DNA of 64,000 nucleotides from assembly GCF_003054555.1 (NCBI RefSeq), contig NZ_CP026304.1:8332101-8396100 (forward strand), read 5' to 3'. The notes beneath the pieces were generated by a model, which worked only from the letters and a program-made list of their open reading frames with translations, did not search any database and was not told where the DNA came from. How positions within the stretch are numbered: position 1 is the first letter of the stretch; each line of letters starts with the position of its first letter. Source of the stretch: Streptomyces lunaelactis (GTDB lineage Bacteria; Actinomycetota; Actinomycetes; Streptomycetales; Streptomycetaceae). Positions 26,215-35,464 of this stretch are shown here, in pieces. The translations under genes were made by a program, and so were the position numbers.

Positions 26215-29200
26215 AGCACTTCCTCGCCGAAGCGGCCACGTCTGCCGCCTCCGCCTTTACCGCTGCCTCACCGAGGTGGTGGCCGAGAGCCCGGTAGGCG
26301 TTGAATTGGGCGTGGTCGAACCACTGGTCGAAGGTGCTCTGCCGGGGGAAGACCTTTTCCTTCAGGGCGTAGCTCAGCAGCTCATAAGGCATGTCCGGGG
26401 TCAGGCTCGCCTTGACGAAGATGATCGTCCCGTGGGTGGAAAGCTTGCCGCCTGGGAACATGACGGGCTCCGGGTAGATGATGTCCCCGACAACTACACA
26501 GCTGGCGGAGAACCGGGCGTTGAGGGCCGCCATCGGCTCCTTCGGTTCGATCGGTTCGGCGCTGCCCGGCACCAGCTTCAGGATCTCCTCCTGCTTGAAC
26601 TTGATCACTACGCCGAGGTCTTCGTACGCCAGGGTCACCGCTTGGGCCAAGGTGGTGGCCAGCGGAGGCGAGTCTCCGCTGGAGTCGATGACGTAGATGG
26701 TCCGGCAGCGAAGCCGGAGCATTTCAACCAGCCCCAGATTGTCGAAGTGCCCGCCGTCGGTGCACAGCAGCAAGGGACTCGTATCCGAGTACCGGCCCAC
26801 CAATTCCTGCAGTTGGTACCGCAGCCGCCGCACCCTCGGCAGCCGGGGCATGGTCCAGTCGGGTCCGTACGTCGCGATCTCAGCAAGATACGAGGGGTTG
26901 GGCACCCAGGTACCCAGGCGGAGGTTGGACAGCGCGAGCAGCCGCTCGAGGTACAACGTCTGCGTGCCCATCGCGGAGGCGAAGGCAGCTCCGGACACCG
27001 CGACGGCGGACTGCACGGTGAGGTCGCGGCGGATCAGCGGGCGCGCGGTCTGCTCCATCGTGGTGGTCCGCACCCAGCCGGTGTCGGGGCCGCCGATGTA
27101 GTCGGAGGCGAAGGAAAAGGGGACTGCGGGCCGGCCCGGCGCGGTGCGGTTGCGCAGCGAGACGGCTGCGGAGGCGGCGAAGATGACCTGCGGGAAGCCG
27201 TCCACCTTCTGGGCATGGGTGCTCAGGCTGGTTGGCTCGGCGTTGTAGTCGTACGGAAGCGCGCCTACCGAGCCGTCTTTCATGACCGCGCGGCGTACGG
27301 CGAAGGCGCCGGCCAGCCGCTGCCGGTAGAAGGGGTGCAGGCTGAACGTGGTTTGGTCGATCGCGAACGGCAGGATGAGCAGGGCGATCGGGAGTGCCAA
27401 CCACCACCCCCAGTCCCAGTCGTTGACGTAGACGGCGGCCCAGGACAGGACGGCGAGACCGAAGAAGGCGACCAGGAGCAGCACGAGCCAGCAGACGACT
27501 ACCTTCACCCAACTGGTGCCGACCTGTGTGGCGATCGACTTGTCGCCCCCGCCGAACAGGCCCGCCTTCTCGCCGTCCGGTTTCAGCTTCTTCACCGACT
27601 TGTAGGCTGCGGTGAACAGCGCTGCCACCCAGGTCGCCGCCGCAGTGATGGCACCGAGCAGGGACACACCAGGCACCCCAGAGTCATCCTCGGTACCGGG
27701 GATGACCTGCTGTACTTGGGCCAGCCAGGCGAAGAACCAGATCACGGCCGGAAAGACAACCGTGTACGCCGTGATCGCCAGCGCCAGGCCCACGATTCCC
27801 TTCACCGTGCTCCGCACCCAGGCTGGGCGTGACTTTCCGTTGCGCATTCTGACGAAGGAGGCCACCAAGGACACCGCGGCGGCAAGGCCGAGGAGGCCGA
27901 GGATGGGATTCCACGCATGCGCATACAGCTGCAGACTCGGAATGATCTTTTCCTCGCACAGCGGCGCTGGACGTTCCAGGTGGCCGCACGACTGCTTGAA
28001 AACTTCCACGACCGGCCGGAACCGCCCGAGGTCGATCACGGGGAAGGTCCTGTAGAAGAGGCCCAGGTACATGCCGGTCACGGCGAACGCCAGCGCCAGC
28101 ACACCTAGGGAGATGAGCACCCCACGCAGCACGGTGCCCAGGGCGAGCAGCATTTCCCTCGGGCTGTCCGCGAGGTATTTCGCATGCCTGCGGATGTGGT
28201 CCTCTTCGGGGCTACCGGGGGCGAACGCGTCCTCGGGCTTTGCGAGATCGGCCTGCGCGAGGGGCTGTCCCTTTTTGTCCTTGGGCTGTTCGTGGGTGAG
28301 CGCCAGCTGGAAGGCCCCCGCCATGTAGCCGCCGCCCGATACGGAGACCAGATACCGCGCTTGGGCCAGCAGTTTCGCTTCGCGCAGCGCCTGAAGGGCA
28401 CCGAGGGTGACCGAGGCGGAGCGGATTCCGCCGCCGGAGACGCAGATGCCGACCTCCGCCGGGTCCCGGCCCGGCAGTTGGAGCGCCCTGGTACGCCAGC
28501 GGGCCCGGGCGCTGTCCTTCGGTCTCTGTGGCGTGGGTGGTGCGGACCAGTCGGGCACGGGTTTGGAGGCGTGCGGCGCGGCGGGCGGAGCGATGATGTC
28601 CGGGTCGTCCCAAGGGCTTTCGGTTCCTTTGGCGAGTCTGTAGGCGCTTCGAACGAGGGCACGCGGATGCGGCGGCAGCGCACCCTTCACCTCTGCCGCG
28701 CGCCAGAACAGGAGCCCACGGGAGAGGAGTGTGGCGGTGACCCACACGGCGCTGGCAGCGACCGGCCCGGCCAGCGCCCACTTGATGAGGGCGCAGTGCG
28801 CCGCCCACTCGAGGTGCCGGTCAGGCGAGTCATCGAGCCCGTTGAGAGCCCAGAGGAGGAATCTGTTCTCGCAGATGTCCGCTACAGCCATCACCCCGGT
28901 GACATACAGGGCACGGACAGCGAACCTCCGCGACACGGAGCGGTAGAAGTAGAGGGCGCCGAACCCGAACACCGCAAGCAGCACCAGCGTGTAGCCAGCG
29001 ATGAACATGAAGTCGAGCAACAGCCCGTCTCTGAACAACTCGATGCGGTCGCCCACGATCCCGCGGGCGAACGCCCCGTACCCCGCGAACTGCAGCCGCA
29101 GCTCGTCCCGCCCACCGGGCCGCTTTCGGTCCAGGAACGACGGATTGAACGGCGGGTTGATCAGGTACGACAGCACTAGTGCTAGGCCGATGATCAGCCC

Positions 29201-29269
29201 GCCCCAGCACAGCCACGGGGCCAGCCATGGATCCTGACGTCTCCTGATTTGCTCCTGAGCAGGCGGCAT
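26189..29269 (-). CDS. Large membrane patatin-like phospholipase
   Basis: A 1026-residue protein. The N-terminal 200 residues hold about four membrane helices (WLCWGGLIIGLALVLSYLI, then FMFIAGYTLVLLAVFGFGAL and two more). The patatin domain begins near 270 with VGICVSGGGIRSASVTLGAL (oxyanion-hole G-G-G-x-R), then LVSVSGGGYMAGAF with the nucleophile Ser (about 310). A second membrane region interrupts it (about 365-650), and the catalytic Asp lies in LLLCTDGGHFDNLGLVEMLR (about 839). Split patatin domains with embedded helices occur in actinobacteria. The enzyme would cleave membrane or stored lipids. It is divergent from the toxin-antitoxin pair. Start ATG 29269. Confidence 0.85.
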   Translation of the reverse strand: MPPAQEQIRRRQDPWLAPWLCWGGLIIGLALVLSYLINPPFNPSFLDRKRPGGRDELRLQFAGYGAFARGIVGDRIELFRDGLLLDFMFIAGYTLVLLAVFGFGALYFYRSVSRRFAVRALYVTGVMAVADICENRFLLWALNGLDDSPDRHLEWAAHCALIKWALAGPVAASAVWVTATLLSRGLLFWRAAEVKGALPPHPRALVRSAYRLAKGTESPWDDPDIIAPPAAPHASKPVPDWSAPPTPQRPKDSARARWRTRALQLPGRDPAEVGICVSGGGIRSASVTLGALQALREAKLLAQARYLVSVSGGGYMAGAFQLALTHEQPKDKKGQPLAQADLAKPEDAFAPGSPEEDHIRRHAKYLADSPREMLLALGTVLRGVLISLGVLALAFAVTGMYLGLFYRTFPVIDLGRFRPVVEVFKQSCGHLERPAPLCEEKIIPSLQLYAHAWNPILGLLGLAAAVSLVASFVRMRNGKSRPAWVRSTVKGIVGLALAITAYTVVFPAVIWFFAWLAQVQQVIPGTEDDSGVPGVSLLGAITAAATWVAALFTAAYKSVKKLKPDGEKAGLFGGGDKSIATQVGTSWVKVVVCWLVLLLVAFFGLAVLSWAAVYVNDWDWGWWLALPIALLILPFAIDQTTFSLHPFYRQRLAGAFAVRRAVMKDGSVGALPYDYNAEPTSLSTHAQKVDGFPQVIFAASAAVSLRNRTAPGRPAVPFSFASDYIGGPDTGWVRTTTMEQTARPLIRRDLTVQSAVAVSGAAFASAMGTQTLYLERLLALSNLRLGTWVPNPSYLAEIATYGPDWTMPRLPRVRRLRYQLQELVGRYSDTSPLLLCTDGGHFDNLGLVEMLRLRCRTIYVIDSSGDSPPLATTLAQAVTLAYEDLGVVIKFKQEEILKLVPGSAEPIEPKEPMAALNARFSASCVVVGDIIYPEPVMFPGGKLSTHGTIIFVKASLTPDMPYELLSYALKEKVFPRQSTFDQWFDHAQFNAYRALGHHLGEAAVKAEAADVAASARKCFRRRKDAP

Positions 29270-29405
29270 GTACTCAACGTAGTCATATGGAAGCTCTGTG
29301 CAGCTTCACGCGACACGAGACTCTCCGCTGCGGTGGAGAGTCGGACTCGCGGCGGCGGTACGGCTAGCTGACCCCCGACGCGCTTCAGGAAGGCATCTGC
29401 CTGCT

Positions 29406-29423
29406 TGGTAACAACTGTTACCA
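29406..29423. promoter_or_regulatory. Palindromic operator before the antitoxin gene
   Basis: TGGTAACA-AC-TGTTACCA is a perfect inverted repeat of 8-base arms with a 2-base centre. It ends 1 base before GTG 29425 and 7 bases before ATG 29431. This is the usual place for autoregulation by a ribbon-helix-helix antitoxin. The closeness to the start codon suggests a leaderless transcript. Confidence 0.6.
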
Positions 29424-29430
29424 TGTGGGG

Positions 29431-29670
29431 ATGGCGAAGACACAGCTCGGTGCACGCGTGGATCAGGACGTCGCGGACCTCGCGAAACAGCGTGCCGCGG
29501 ACCTGGGCCTGAGTGTCGGGGACTACCTGGCCCGCCTCGTGCAGGACGATGCCAGCGGCCTGCGCGCACGTGGGGTGGATGCGGCTGCCCGGTTCCTTGC
29601 CGAGCACCAGGTGGTCTTCGACGAGGCCGAGGACGCGCAGCAGGCCCCTGCGGGAGTGCGCGCCGCCTGA
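29431..29670 (+). CDS. Antitoxin-like ribbon-helix-helix protein
   Basis: The protein of 79 residues from ATG 29431 (GTG 29425 is two codons longer) starts MAKTQLGARVDQDVADLAKQ. It shows a short beta strand (KTQLGARV) followed by two helices ending LGLSVGDYLARLVQDD, the pattern of MetJ/Arc-type DNA-binding antitoxins. The C-terminal tail (ARFLAEHQVVFDEAE) would bind the toxin. Its stop overlaps the toxin start by one base (TGATG), so the two are translationally coupled. The palindrome just upstream is the likely operator. Confidence 0.65.
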   Translation: MAKTQLGARVDQDVADLAKQRAADLGLSVGDYLARLVQDDASGLRARGVDAAARFLAEHQVVFDEAEDAQQAPAGVRAA

Positions 29671-30047
29671 TGGAACTGCACATCGACGTTCCCTGGATCC
29701 TGCAGGTCGCAGAGGTGGCTGGGGCAGGCGATCCAGCCCCGGACGATTACGGAGTCCCTGTCGCCGCCTGCGCGCGCCACCGGGCCGAGCTCTTCGAGCA
29801 GCCGGTCTACAACGGCCCGTACGCCAAGGCGGCTGCACTGGTGCACACTCTGGGGCGGTGCCGTTGGCTCGAGCGCTCCAACATGGCCGTCGCGGCGGCG
29901 ACCGGCGTCATGTACCTGGAAGCCGCCAGCATCCCGCTCAAACCCACCCGCGACGACGCCATGGCGTTGCGAGACCTGCTTCTCGAACCCACCTGCACGG
30001 CCGCGAAGATCGCTGCGGTGCTGCGATCCTGGCCCACCGCCAGCTGA
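29670..30047 (+). CDS. Fic/Doc-related toxin component
   Basis: The 125-residue protein starts at ATG 29670 within the antitoxin stop. Features are MELHIDVPWILQVAEVAG, DDYGVPVAACARHRAELFEQ, YAKAAALVHTLGRCRWLERS and a helical tail. These match Streptomyces proteins annotated as the toxin of Fic-family toxin-antitoxin systems. In true Fic/Doc enzymes the motif is HPFxxGNGR/K; here the corresponding stretch HTLGRCRWLERSN keeps only His and part of the loop. Whether it modifies a target such as EF-Tu is therefore uncertain. The gene is complete. Confidence 0.6.
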   Translation: MELHIDVPWILQVAEVAGAGDPAPDDYGVPVAACARHRAELFEQPVYNGPYAKAAALVHTLGRCRWLERSNMAVAAATGVMYLEAASIPLKPTRDDAMALRDLLLEPTCTAAKIAAVLRSWPTAS

Positions 30048-30222
30048 CACAACGTAGACGACAGTCGGCTGTGATCGGGGCGGTGCACGCACCATGATGA
30101 AAGCTCACGCCCGTTTACGCGGCCGCCCCCCCGTCGTCCTCTTGGGTTTGGTGTAATTCGCACGAAAAGGGCGCCCGCTGGGCGGGTTGCCGGCCACGGG
30201 CGCTCACCTCCTGTGCGCTGGG

Positions 30223-30711
30223 CTACTGCTGCCCAGCCTCAGCTGCCAGCTGCGCCGCCAGGGCGTTGAACGCGGTCACGTACTGATTGGCAGCACGCAG
30301 GGTGCCCGACTCCGGAGTGACGCTGTAGGTCTGCGCGGCACCGTTACCAAAGGTCAGGTTGATAACGGCGGCGCCTTTGTTCTTACGGCCAGCGAGGACC
30401 GCCGACGTGCCGAGGGTGGCGACGCCACCTACGAGGCGCGTGGCCGTCCACGATTTGTGCGCACCCGCGTTCACGAACTCTGCCTGACCGCCGAGCACGG
30501 AGCCGATGCCAGTCTCGCCGTACTTTGATGTCGGCCACAGGTGCAGCATGGCTGCGAAGTTCATGGTCGTCTCGGCGGGGTGGGTGCGCCGCCACCCTTT
30601 AAGGGCGTCCTTCTCGGCCTGGCGCTGGGCGGCTGCCTCCGCGCGCCCTTTGCGCTTCTCCTCGCGCTCAGCCTGTCGTGCGGCGGCTTTCTCCGGGTCG
30701 CGCTTGAACAT
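30223..30711 (-). CDS. Hypothetical protein, 162 residues
   Basis: ATG 30711 follows AAGGGG with a 6-base gap. The first 40 residues are a highly charged helix (DPEKAAARQAEREEKRKGRA, ending KGWRRTH). The remainder is an alpha/beta segment (TGIGSVLGGQAEFVNAG, RLVGGVATLGTSAVLAGRKN, AAVINLTFGNGAAQTYSV) and a C-terminal helix. The basic N-terminus and compact strand-rich domain resemble PH-like modules, but I cannot name the family. No membrane anchor. Confidence 0.6.
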   Translation of the reverse strand: MFKRDPEKAAARQAEREEKRKGRAEAAAQRQAEKDALKGWRRTHPAETTMNFAAMLHLWPTSKYGETGIGSVLGGQAEFVNAGAHKSWTATRLVGGVATLGTSAVLAGRKNKGAAVINLTFGNGAAQTYSVTPESGTLRAANQYVTAFNALAAQLAAEAGQQ

Positions 30712-30967
30712 GATCGGCCCCTTCCGCGGTGATGAGAGGGGGCCATGATGGGCCCATCCGGGCGACTATGAAGGGTGTGTGGCCGTTCCGTGACGGTCTG
30801 ATCTGTTCCGCCCCGAGGCGGGTGTCCTCGGGTGCCGCCCACGCGCATGGGCGGCCAGGGGGCTCGAGACACCCTCCCCGATGCGGCCGACTGGGGCCGG
30901 ACATCCGGCCCGCTGACCTGGTATTCCGCTTCCAATCAATATTCAGGCGGTTCTTGATTCCGACTGA

Positions 30968-32236
30968 TCAGCCGGTGGCTGGATAGGCGACCATGTCAAG
31001 GTCCATTCCGGCGTACTCGTTGACCAGGAACAGATGCGGGCCGCTGAAGGTCGTGCGGTCCTTCCCTGTCTTGGCATCGAGGACGACGTAGTCGGGGGCA
31101 GCATTGGCGTAGACGGCACCGTGCCAAGCGGCCTGAATTGTCGGCATCTTACGAGAGGGGTCTTCCTTGGAGATGGTCCACAGCACCTTGCGGCTGCGGG
31201 TGTCCACTCCCCGCACTGTCTCGTCGCTGCCGCACACGACCACCGACTGCTGGTCGTAGTAGCACGTGATGTAGGCGCCGTCGACCCCAGCCACGGCCTT
31301 GCCCGTTCGGATGTCATGCAAACGGGATTCCGTAGCGAACAAGCCGCCTCCCACGCGATTGACCTCCAACGACGAGTGGCCCTCGTCCTTCCAGCGCACC
31401 GTCCCATCGGCGATTGCCCGGCCTGTGAGAGCGAGGTCACCCTCCTCGGCGTGCCAGGCACCCAGTTGCCCGAATGTCGCCCGGTCAGGCACCTGCGCAC
31501 CGGCAACGGTGCCGCTGTCGACCGCGGCGGCCGCGAAGCGCTCCTGCTTCCACGTCACCTGATGAGTGCTCAGGTCAACGGCGTAGGTGACGGCACTTTC
31601 GCTGTCCTCGCTTGAGTCGTTGGTGCTGGCAAGGGCTGTGACGACCGCTGTTCCGTTCTCCGCCCCGACGACGGCCGGCTCCATGTCGCTGATTCCCATC
31701 CCGGCCGGCGCCGGCAACCGGGTCGTCCAGGACACCTTGCCGCTGCCCGCGTCCACAGCACGCAGATAGACATCGGTCCGGTCGCCGCCTGTGCCGGAGC
31801 CCTTCGCGTAATCGGTGTACGCGAAGAGCGCTTCCGTACGCTCTCCCTGCTGCGCGAACACCGGGGGGATACTCCGGTCGTCATTCGGGACTCCCTCTGT
31901 ACCGGTGTACCGGTCCTTCCGGTCCAGTGCCGACGACCAGAGCTTGCGCCCGGACGTGGTGTCGTAGGCGTCGAGGCCCTTGTCCGTCCGCACGAAGACC
32001 TTGGGGCCCAGCGGTGCGAATCCCCAGGTCTTGACGTCCTCGTCATGCGCCAGCTTCACGGCCTTGCCGAACTTCAGCGGAGGGTCGAACGCCTTCGCAC
32101 TGGATTCGGGCTTGGCCTTAGGGCCTGCATCCGGTGCCTTGCCGCCTGCCCCGGAATTGCCGTCGGAGCACCCGGCGAGGCCGCTCAAGACGACTGCGAA
32201 CGTCAGGCACATGACAGATCGGTACGCGACTCGCAT
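30968..32236 (-). CDS. Beta-propeller (PQQ-like) lipoprotein
   Basis: From ATG 32236 the 422-residue protein has a lipoprotein signal, MRVAYRSVMCLTFAVVL then LSGLAGC, with the lipidated Cys about residue 22 and a Gly/Ser-rich linker. The body is a PQQ-binding-like beta propeller: repeats such as VFVRTDKGLDAYDTTSGRKL W, LRAVDAGSGKVSWTTRL, TYAVDLSTHQVTWKQE and VRGVDTRSRKVLWTISK. Such proteins sit outside the membrane and usually serve as scaffolds or sensors. The longer frame reaching 32467 is not the gene, since it enters the IS701 end. The upstream region is cut by the IS701 insertion at 32380, which may affect its promoter. Confidence 0.8.
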   Translation of the reverse strand: MRVAYRSVMCLTFAVVLSGLAGCSDGNSGAGGKAPDAGPKAKPESSAKAFDPPLKFGKAVKLAHDEDVKTWGFAPLGPKVFVRTDKGLDAYDTTSGRKLWSSALDRKDRYTGTEGVPNDDRSIPPVFAQQGERTEALFAYTDYAKGSGTGGDRTDVYLRAVDAGSGKVSWTTRLPAPAGMGISDMEPAVVGAENGTAVVTALASTNDSSEDSESAVTYAVDLSTHQVTWKQERFAAAAVDSGTVAGAQVPDRATFGQLGAWHAEEGDLALTGRAIADGTVRWKDEGHSSLEVNRVGGGLFATESRLHDIRTGKAVAGVDGAYITCYYDQQSVVVCGSDETVRGVDTRSRKVLWTISKEDPSRKMPTIQAAWHGAVYANAAPDYVVLDAKTGKDRTTFSGPHLFLVNEYAGMDLDMVAYPATG

Positions 32237-32379
32237 GGAAATCTTTCCCCGTTCATGGTCAACTCCTCGGCAGCTTAGCGTTGTTGCATTGAGTGCTCGC
32301 AGAAGTGCCGCTGTGGTGACCTTCGGTGCGATCGTCGTTGCCTTCCAGACGTCGCTGTTCACCCGTCGGGCCGTGCTAG

Positions 32380-33962
32380 TACTCCAGCAGGATTTCGCTG
32401 CCTGGCCTGGGGTTTCGCCGGGCGGCTGGAGTGTAGCGGGACACGGAACGGTCAGGGGCGGTCTCACGGAGACCGCCCCTCGAACGTGCGACTACGCCGC
32501 AGGTAATGGCAGCGACGGGCAACTGCCTGGCGTCGGCGTCGCCAGTTCGACCAGCTCATCGCGTGGTGTCGGCCCCGGCGTCCGCGCAGGTGCGGGGGCC
32601 GGGGACGACAAGCTGCCAGGAGTCGCCGAACCTCCGCCACTGTGACCTCGATGGCCCCGGCTGCCTCAACGGTTCCGCCCCCCTTTCCCTGGCCTGGTGT
32701 GCCGTGGCGGCCAGGAAGGCGTGCGCGAGCATGGCGAGGGTGATGTGCCGGTACCAGCCCACGTAGCGGCGGACTTCGTACTGGTCCAGGCCGCACTCGT
32801 TCTTCGCGGCCTGGAAGCACTCCTCGATCGCCCAGCGCGTCCCGGCGATCCGCACCAGCTCCTGGGCGGTGGTCTCCAAGGGGGCGTAGGCGAGGTAGTA
32901 GGCGATCTCGTCGGGCCTGCGGATGCTGCGCCGGGCCAGCGCCCACCGCATCCGGTGGGGGACCTCGCCCTGGTAGTCGAACTCGGCGACGGCGGGCAGT
33001 CGCACCGCCGCCCAGTGGTAGACGCGTGGTCCCTTCGCGCCTTCGCCGCATGAAATCTTCTCCCACGCCTCGTCCGGGGCCTGTGCGAACAGGCCCTCGA
33101 TGCGGGAACACCCCACGCTGAACTGGGACTTGGGCACGGCGAGCACGTAGCCGACGCCCGACTGCTCCAGCAGCCGGCGAAAGCGGCTGTCCTGTCCGTA
33201 GGCGGAATCCGCGGTGACCCAGGCGATAGGCAGTGGCGAGGCGAGGGCCCGCAGCACCATGCGCCGGGCCAGTTCGCCCTTGGTGGCGAACTCCCGATCG
33301 TCGGGGACTTTGGCCGCGCGGCAGCGTTCACGGTCCTCGGTCCAGGACTTGGGGAGATACAGCTCGCGGTCGACCAGGGCGCGGCCACGGGCGGTGGCGT
33401 AGGCGGCGAAGACACCGATCTGGCAGTTCTCGGTGCGGCCGGCGGTCCCCGAGTACTGGCGCTGGACCCCGGCCGAAGTGGTGCCCTTCTTGATGAAGCC
33501 GGTGTCGTCGAGGATAAGGACCCCGCCGTCCATGCCGAGCTTGTCGGCGACGTATTCCTGCAGGTCGTCGCGGATGTCGTCGGGCTGCCACTTTGCGCCG
33601 GCGAGCAGGTGCTGCAGACCGTCGGGGGTGGCGTGGCCGGCTTGCTCGGCCAGCTGCCAGCTGTTCTTGCGGGCCACCGGGGCGAGCAGCCCGCGTACGT
33701 AGTCACGCATGCGGCGGCGAAGTTCCACACGGCCGAAACGGTGCCCGATGGTCACGAAGAGGTCGTCAAGTTCCAGGTCCCACTGCTCGGCAGCATGCTC
33801 GGTGATCACTTGGGGAGACTTCCCCGTCGCTGCCATTACCTGCGGCGTAGTCGCACGTTCGAGGGGCGGTCTCCGTGAGACCGCCCCTGACCGTTCCGTG
33901 TCCCGCTACACTCCAGCCGCCCGGCGAAACTCCAGGCCAGGCAGCGAAATCCTGCTGGAGTA
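32380..33962 (-). mobile_element. IS701-family element with 140-bp inverted ends
   Basis: Bases 32380-32519 and 33823-33962 are inverted copies of each other over 140 bases with one difference noted. The outermost bases are TACTCCAGCAGGATTTCGCT. Ordinary IS701 ends are about 25 bases. Here the repeat reaches into both the start and the end of the transposase gene, so one end has been overwritten by a copy of the other. It abuts an IS5 element exactly at 33962/33963. CTAG stands at its left flank (32376-32379), but no second copy is seen. Confidence 0.75.
32464..33836 (-). pseudogene. IS701-family transposase, frameshifted
   Basis: The main frame (33836-32556) carries an intact DDE core: LILDDTGFIKKGTTSAGVQR, GVFAAYATARGRALVDRELY, PIAWVTADSAYGQDSRFRRL, and TRWAIEECFQAAKNECGLDQ, YEVRRYVGWYRHITLAM. 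At GAAAGGGGGGCGG (about 32677-32689) the family pattern moves to another frame, which reads EAAGAIEVTVAEVRRLLAAC and ends QAVARRCHYLRRSRTFEGRS. One base gained or lost in the G run therefore separates the last 70 codons. This may be a decayed copy, a sequencing error, or less likely programmed frameshifting. Confidence 0.75.
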
Positions 33963-33983
33963 AGGGCCTGTGTGGAGTTGTGA

Positions 33984-34514
33984 TCAAGGCTGTGATCCGA
34001 GGTGTTGGATCCAGAGGAGGCCGGCGCATAATTCGAGTCCGGCCTGGTAGCTCTCAGGCTTTTTGTCGTAGCGGACGGCGAGGCCGCGCCAGTCCTTGAT
34101 CTTGTTGATGGTGCGTTCGACACTGTTGCGGAGCTTGTACAGCTGCTTGTCCCAGGTGACGGGCCGTCCGCCGCGTGAGCCGCGGTTCTTGCGGTGGGCG
34201 GCCTGATCCTTCTTCTCGGGGATGACCGCCTTGATCCCACGTTTGCGCAGGTGGGACCGGTTCTGGCGGGACGAGTACGCCTTATCGCCCGTGACTGCGT
34301 CGGGCCGGGTGCGGGGCCGGCCGACCGGGCCGGGGACGCGGATCTTGTTCAGGACGGGGATGAACTGCGGACTGTCCCCGGCTTGCCCCGCAGTGATCTT
34401 GAGCGAGAGGGGCAGGCATTGCGGCACACAGGACAGGTGCGTCTTGGTGGTCAGTCCGCCGCGGGAACGTCCCAGGCCGGCGGCGGCGAGTCGGGCCTTG
34501 CGGCGACGCCTCAC
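33984..34514 (-). CDS. IS5-type transposase, OrfB
   Basis: Starting at GTG 34514 inside the OrfA stop, the 176-residue frame contains GRSRGGLTTKTHLSCV, the second catalytic Asp in AVTGDKAYSSRQNRSHLRKR, a basic loop and RNSVERTINKIKDWRGLAVR with the final Glu. It ends inside the left terminal repeat. Both halves look intact. Confidence 0.75.
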   Translation of the reverse strand: MRRRRKARLAAAGLGRSRGGLTTKTHLSCVPQCLPLSLKITAGQAGDSPQFIPVLNKIRVPGPVGRPRTRPDAVTGDKAYSSRQNRSHLRKRGIKAVIPEKKDQAAHRKNRGSRGGRPVTWDKQLYKLRNSVERTINKIKDWRGLAVRYDKKPESYQAGLELCAGLLWIQHLGSQP

Positions 34515-34957
34515 GCGTCGTCGTTCTTCCCGCTCCGGGTCCAGTTGCCCGTCTTGTTCCTGGCTGGCGCCCCTTCTTCTGCGGCGGCCTTCTCCAACGC
34601 GTCCAGGGTCTCGGGCTCCACGATCATCCCGGCAGCATCATGACGGGCCCGGACTGTGGTCGAGTCCACGCTGACCAGCGACAAGTCCACCAGGCCCCGC
34701 TTCGCCGCCTCGGCGATCGCACCCTGGAACACCGCGGTGAACACCCCAGCATCCCGCCACTGCCGAAACCGGCCGTAAATGGTGGACCAGTGCCCGAATC
34801 GTTCGGGCAACTCCCGCCATTTCGCCCCGTTCCTGAACCGCCACACGACGCCCTCGAAGTGCGCCCGCAGGTTCTCCGGGTACGGCCCGTACTCACCGAC
34901 CGGCAGAAATGGGGAGACGAACTCCCACTCGGCATCCGAAAGTTGAGGTCGAGACAC
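34511..34957 (-). CDS. IS5-type transposase, OrfA
   Basis: From GTG 34957 the protein starts MSRPQLSDAEWEFVSPFLPV and contains the DUF4096-type insertion domain (FRNGAKWRELPERFGHWSTI) and the first catalytic Asp in LVSVDSTTVRARHDAAG. It ends at 34511, overlapping OrfB by 4 bases (GTGA), as in the two-frame IS5 members where OrfA and OrfB together supply the DDE enzyme by frameshifting or reinitiation. Confidence 0.75.
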   Translation of the reverse strand: MSRPQLSDAEWEFVSPFLPVGEYGPYPENLRAHFEGVVWRFRNGAKWRELPERFGHWSTIYGRFRQWRDAGVFTAVFQGAIAEAAKRGLVDLSLVSVDSTTVRARHDAAGMIVEPETLDALEKAAAEEGAPARNKTGNWTRSGKNDDA

Positions 34958-35032
34958 CCCACCGTTGTACTCCAAGGCCCCCGACCCTCCCGGGCCGGGG
35001 GCCCACGAGATCACAACTCCACACAGGCCCTA

Positions 35033-35413
35033 GACGACTCGCTGGTGGCGACCGGGGACTTCACCGAGGGCGGAGGCCGACGGGCCATGCTGGAGATCCT
35101 GGAGCGCAGCCCGGACCTGGACGCGGTCTTCGCGGCCTCCGACGTGATGGCCGCCGGTGCGCGCGGTGTGCTGCGTGAGGCCGGGCGGCGGGTCCCCGAT
35201 GACGTGGCTCTCGTGGGGGTCGACGACTCGGCGGTGGCCCACCTGATGGACCCTCCTCTGACGAGTGTGCGTCAGCCGATCGAGGAGATGGGCCGCACCA
35301 TGACCCGGCTGCTGCTCCAGAGGGTGATGGGACCGTCCGAAGCCGGTCCCGCGCCGGCTCAGGAGGTGCGCCGGATCCTCCCGACCGAGCTGATCGCGCG
35401 CGGTTCCTCCTGA
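35033..35413 (+). pseudogene. LacI-family regulator, N-terminus removed by IS
   Basis: The frame begins at the IS5 boundary and reads DDSLVATGDFTEGGGRRAML, LDAVFAASDVMAAGARGVLR, RRVPDDVALVGVDDSAVAHL and PPLTSVRQPIEEMGRTMTRL, ending LPTELIARGSS. This is the C-terminal lobe of a LacI/PurR-type sugar-binding repressor. The helix-turn-helix and N-terminal lobe are missing and not found on the other side of the IS pair. The neighbouring cellulase gene has CebR-type operators, so the lost regulator probably belonged to the CebR group and controlled it. A strong hairpin follows its stop. Confidence 0.75.
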
Positions 35414-35429
35414 ACCGCCCGCTCGGCCC

Positions 35430-35464
35430 GGGGCCTCACGGAACCCCTTGGTTCCGTGAGCCCC
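35430..35464 (+). terminator. Rho-independent-type hairpin
   Basis: GGGCCTCACGGAACC pairs with GGTTCCGTGAGCCCC over a 4-base CCTT loop, 17 bases after the LacI-fragment stop. The stem is long and GC-rich with no U-tract, normal for Streptomyces. Confidence 0.7.

Larger units (their letters stand above)
33963..35030 (-). mobile_element. IS5-family insertion sequence
   Basis: The ends AGGGCCTGTGTGGAGTTGTG (33963-33985) and its inverse (35009-35030) bound a 1068-bp element. TA stands on both sides (33961-33962 and 35031-35032), a plausible 2-base target duplication. The element joins directly onto the IS701 end and, on its other side, onto the cut LacI-family gene. Confidence 0.8.

Noticed and set aside
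25895..27832. 645-codon plus-strand frame
   Set aside because: Apart from its first 27 codons (HNH start) it runs antisense through the patatin gene.
29670..30047. Canonical Fic AMP-transferase
   Set aside because: The HPFxxGNGR motif is not present, so the call is kept to a Fic/Doc-related toxin component.
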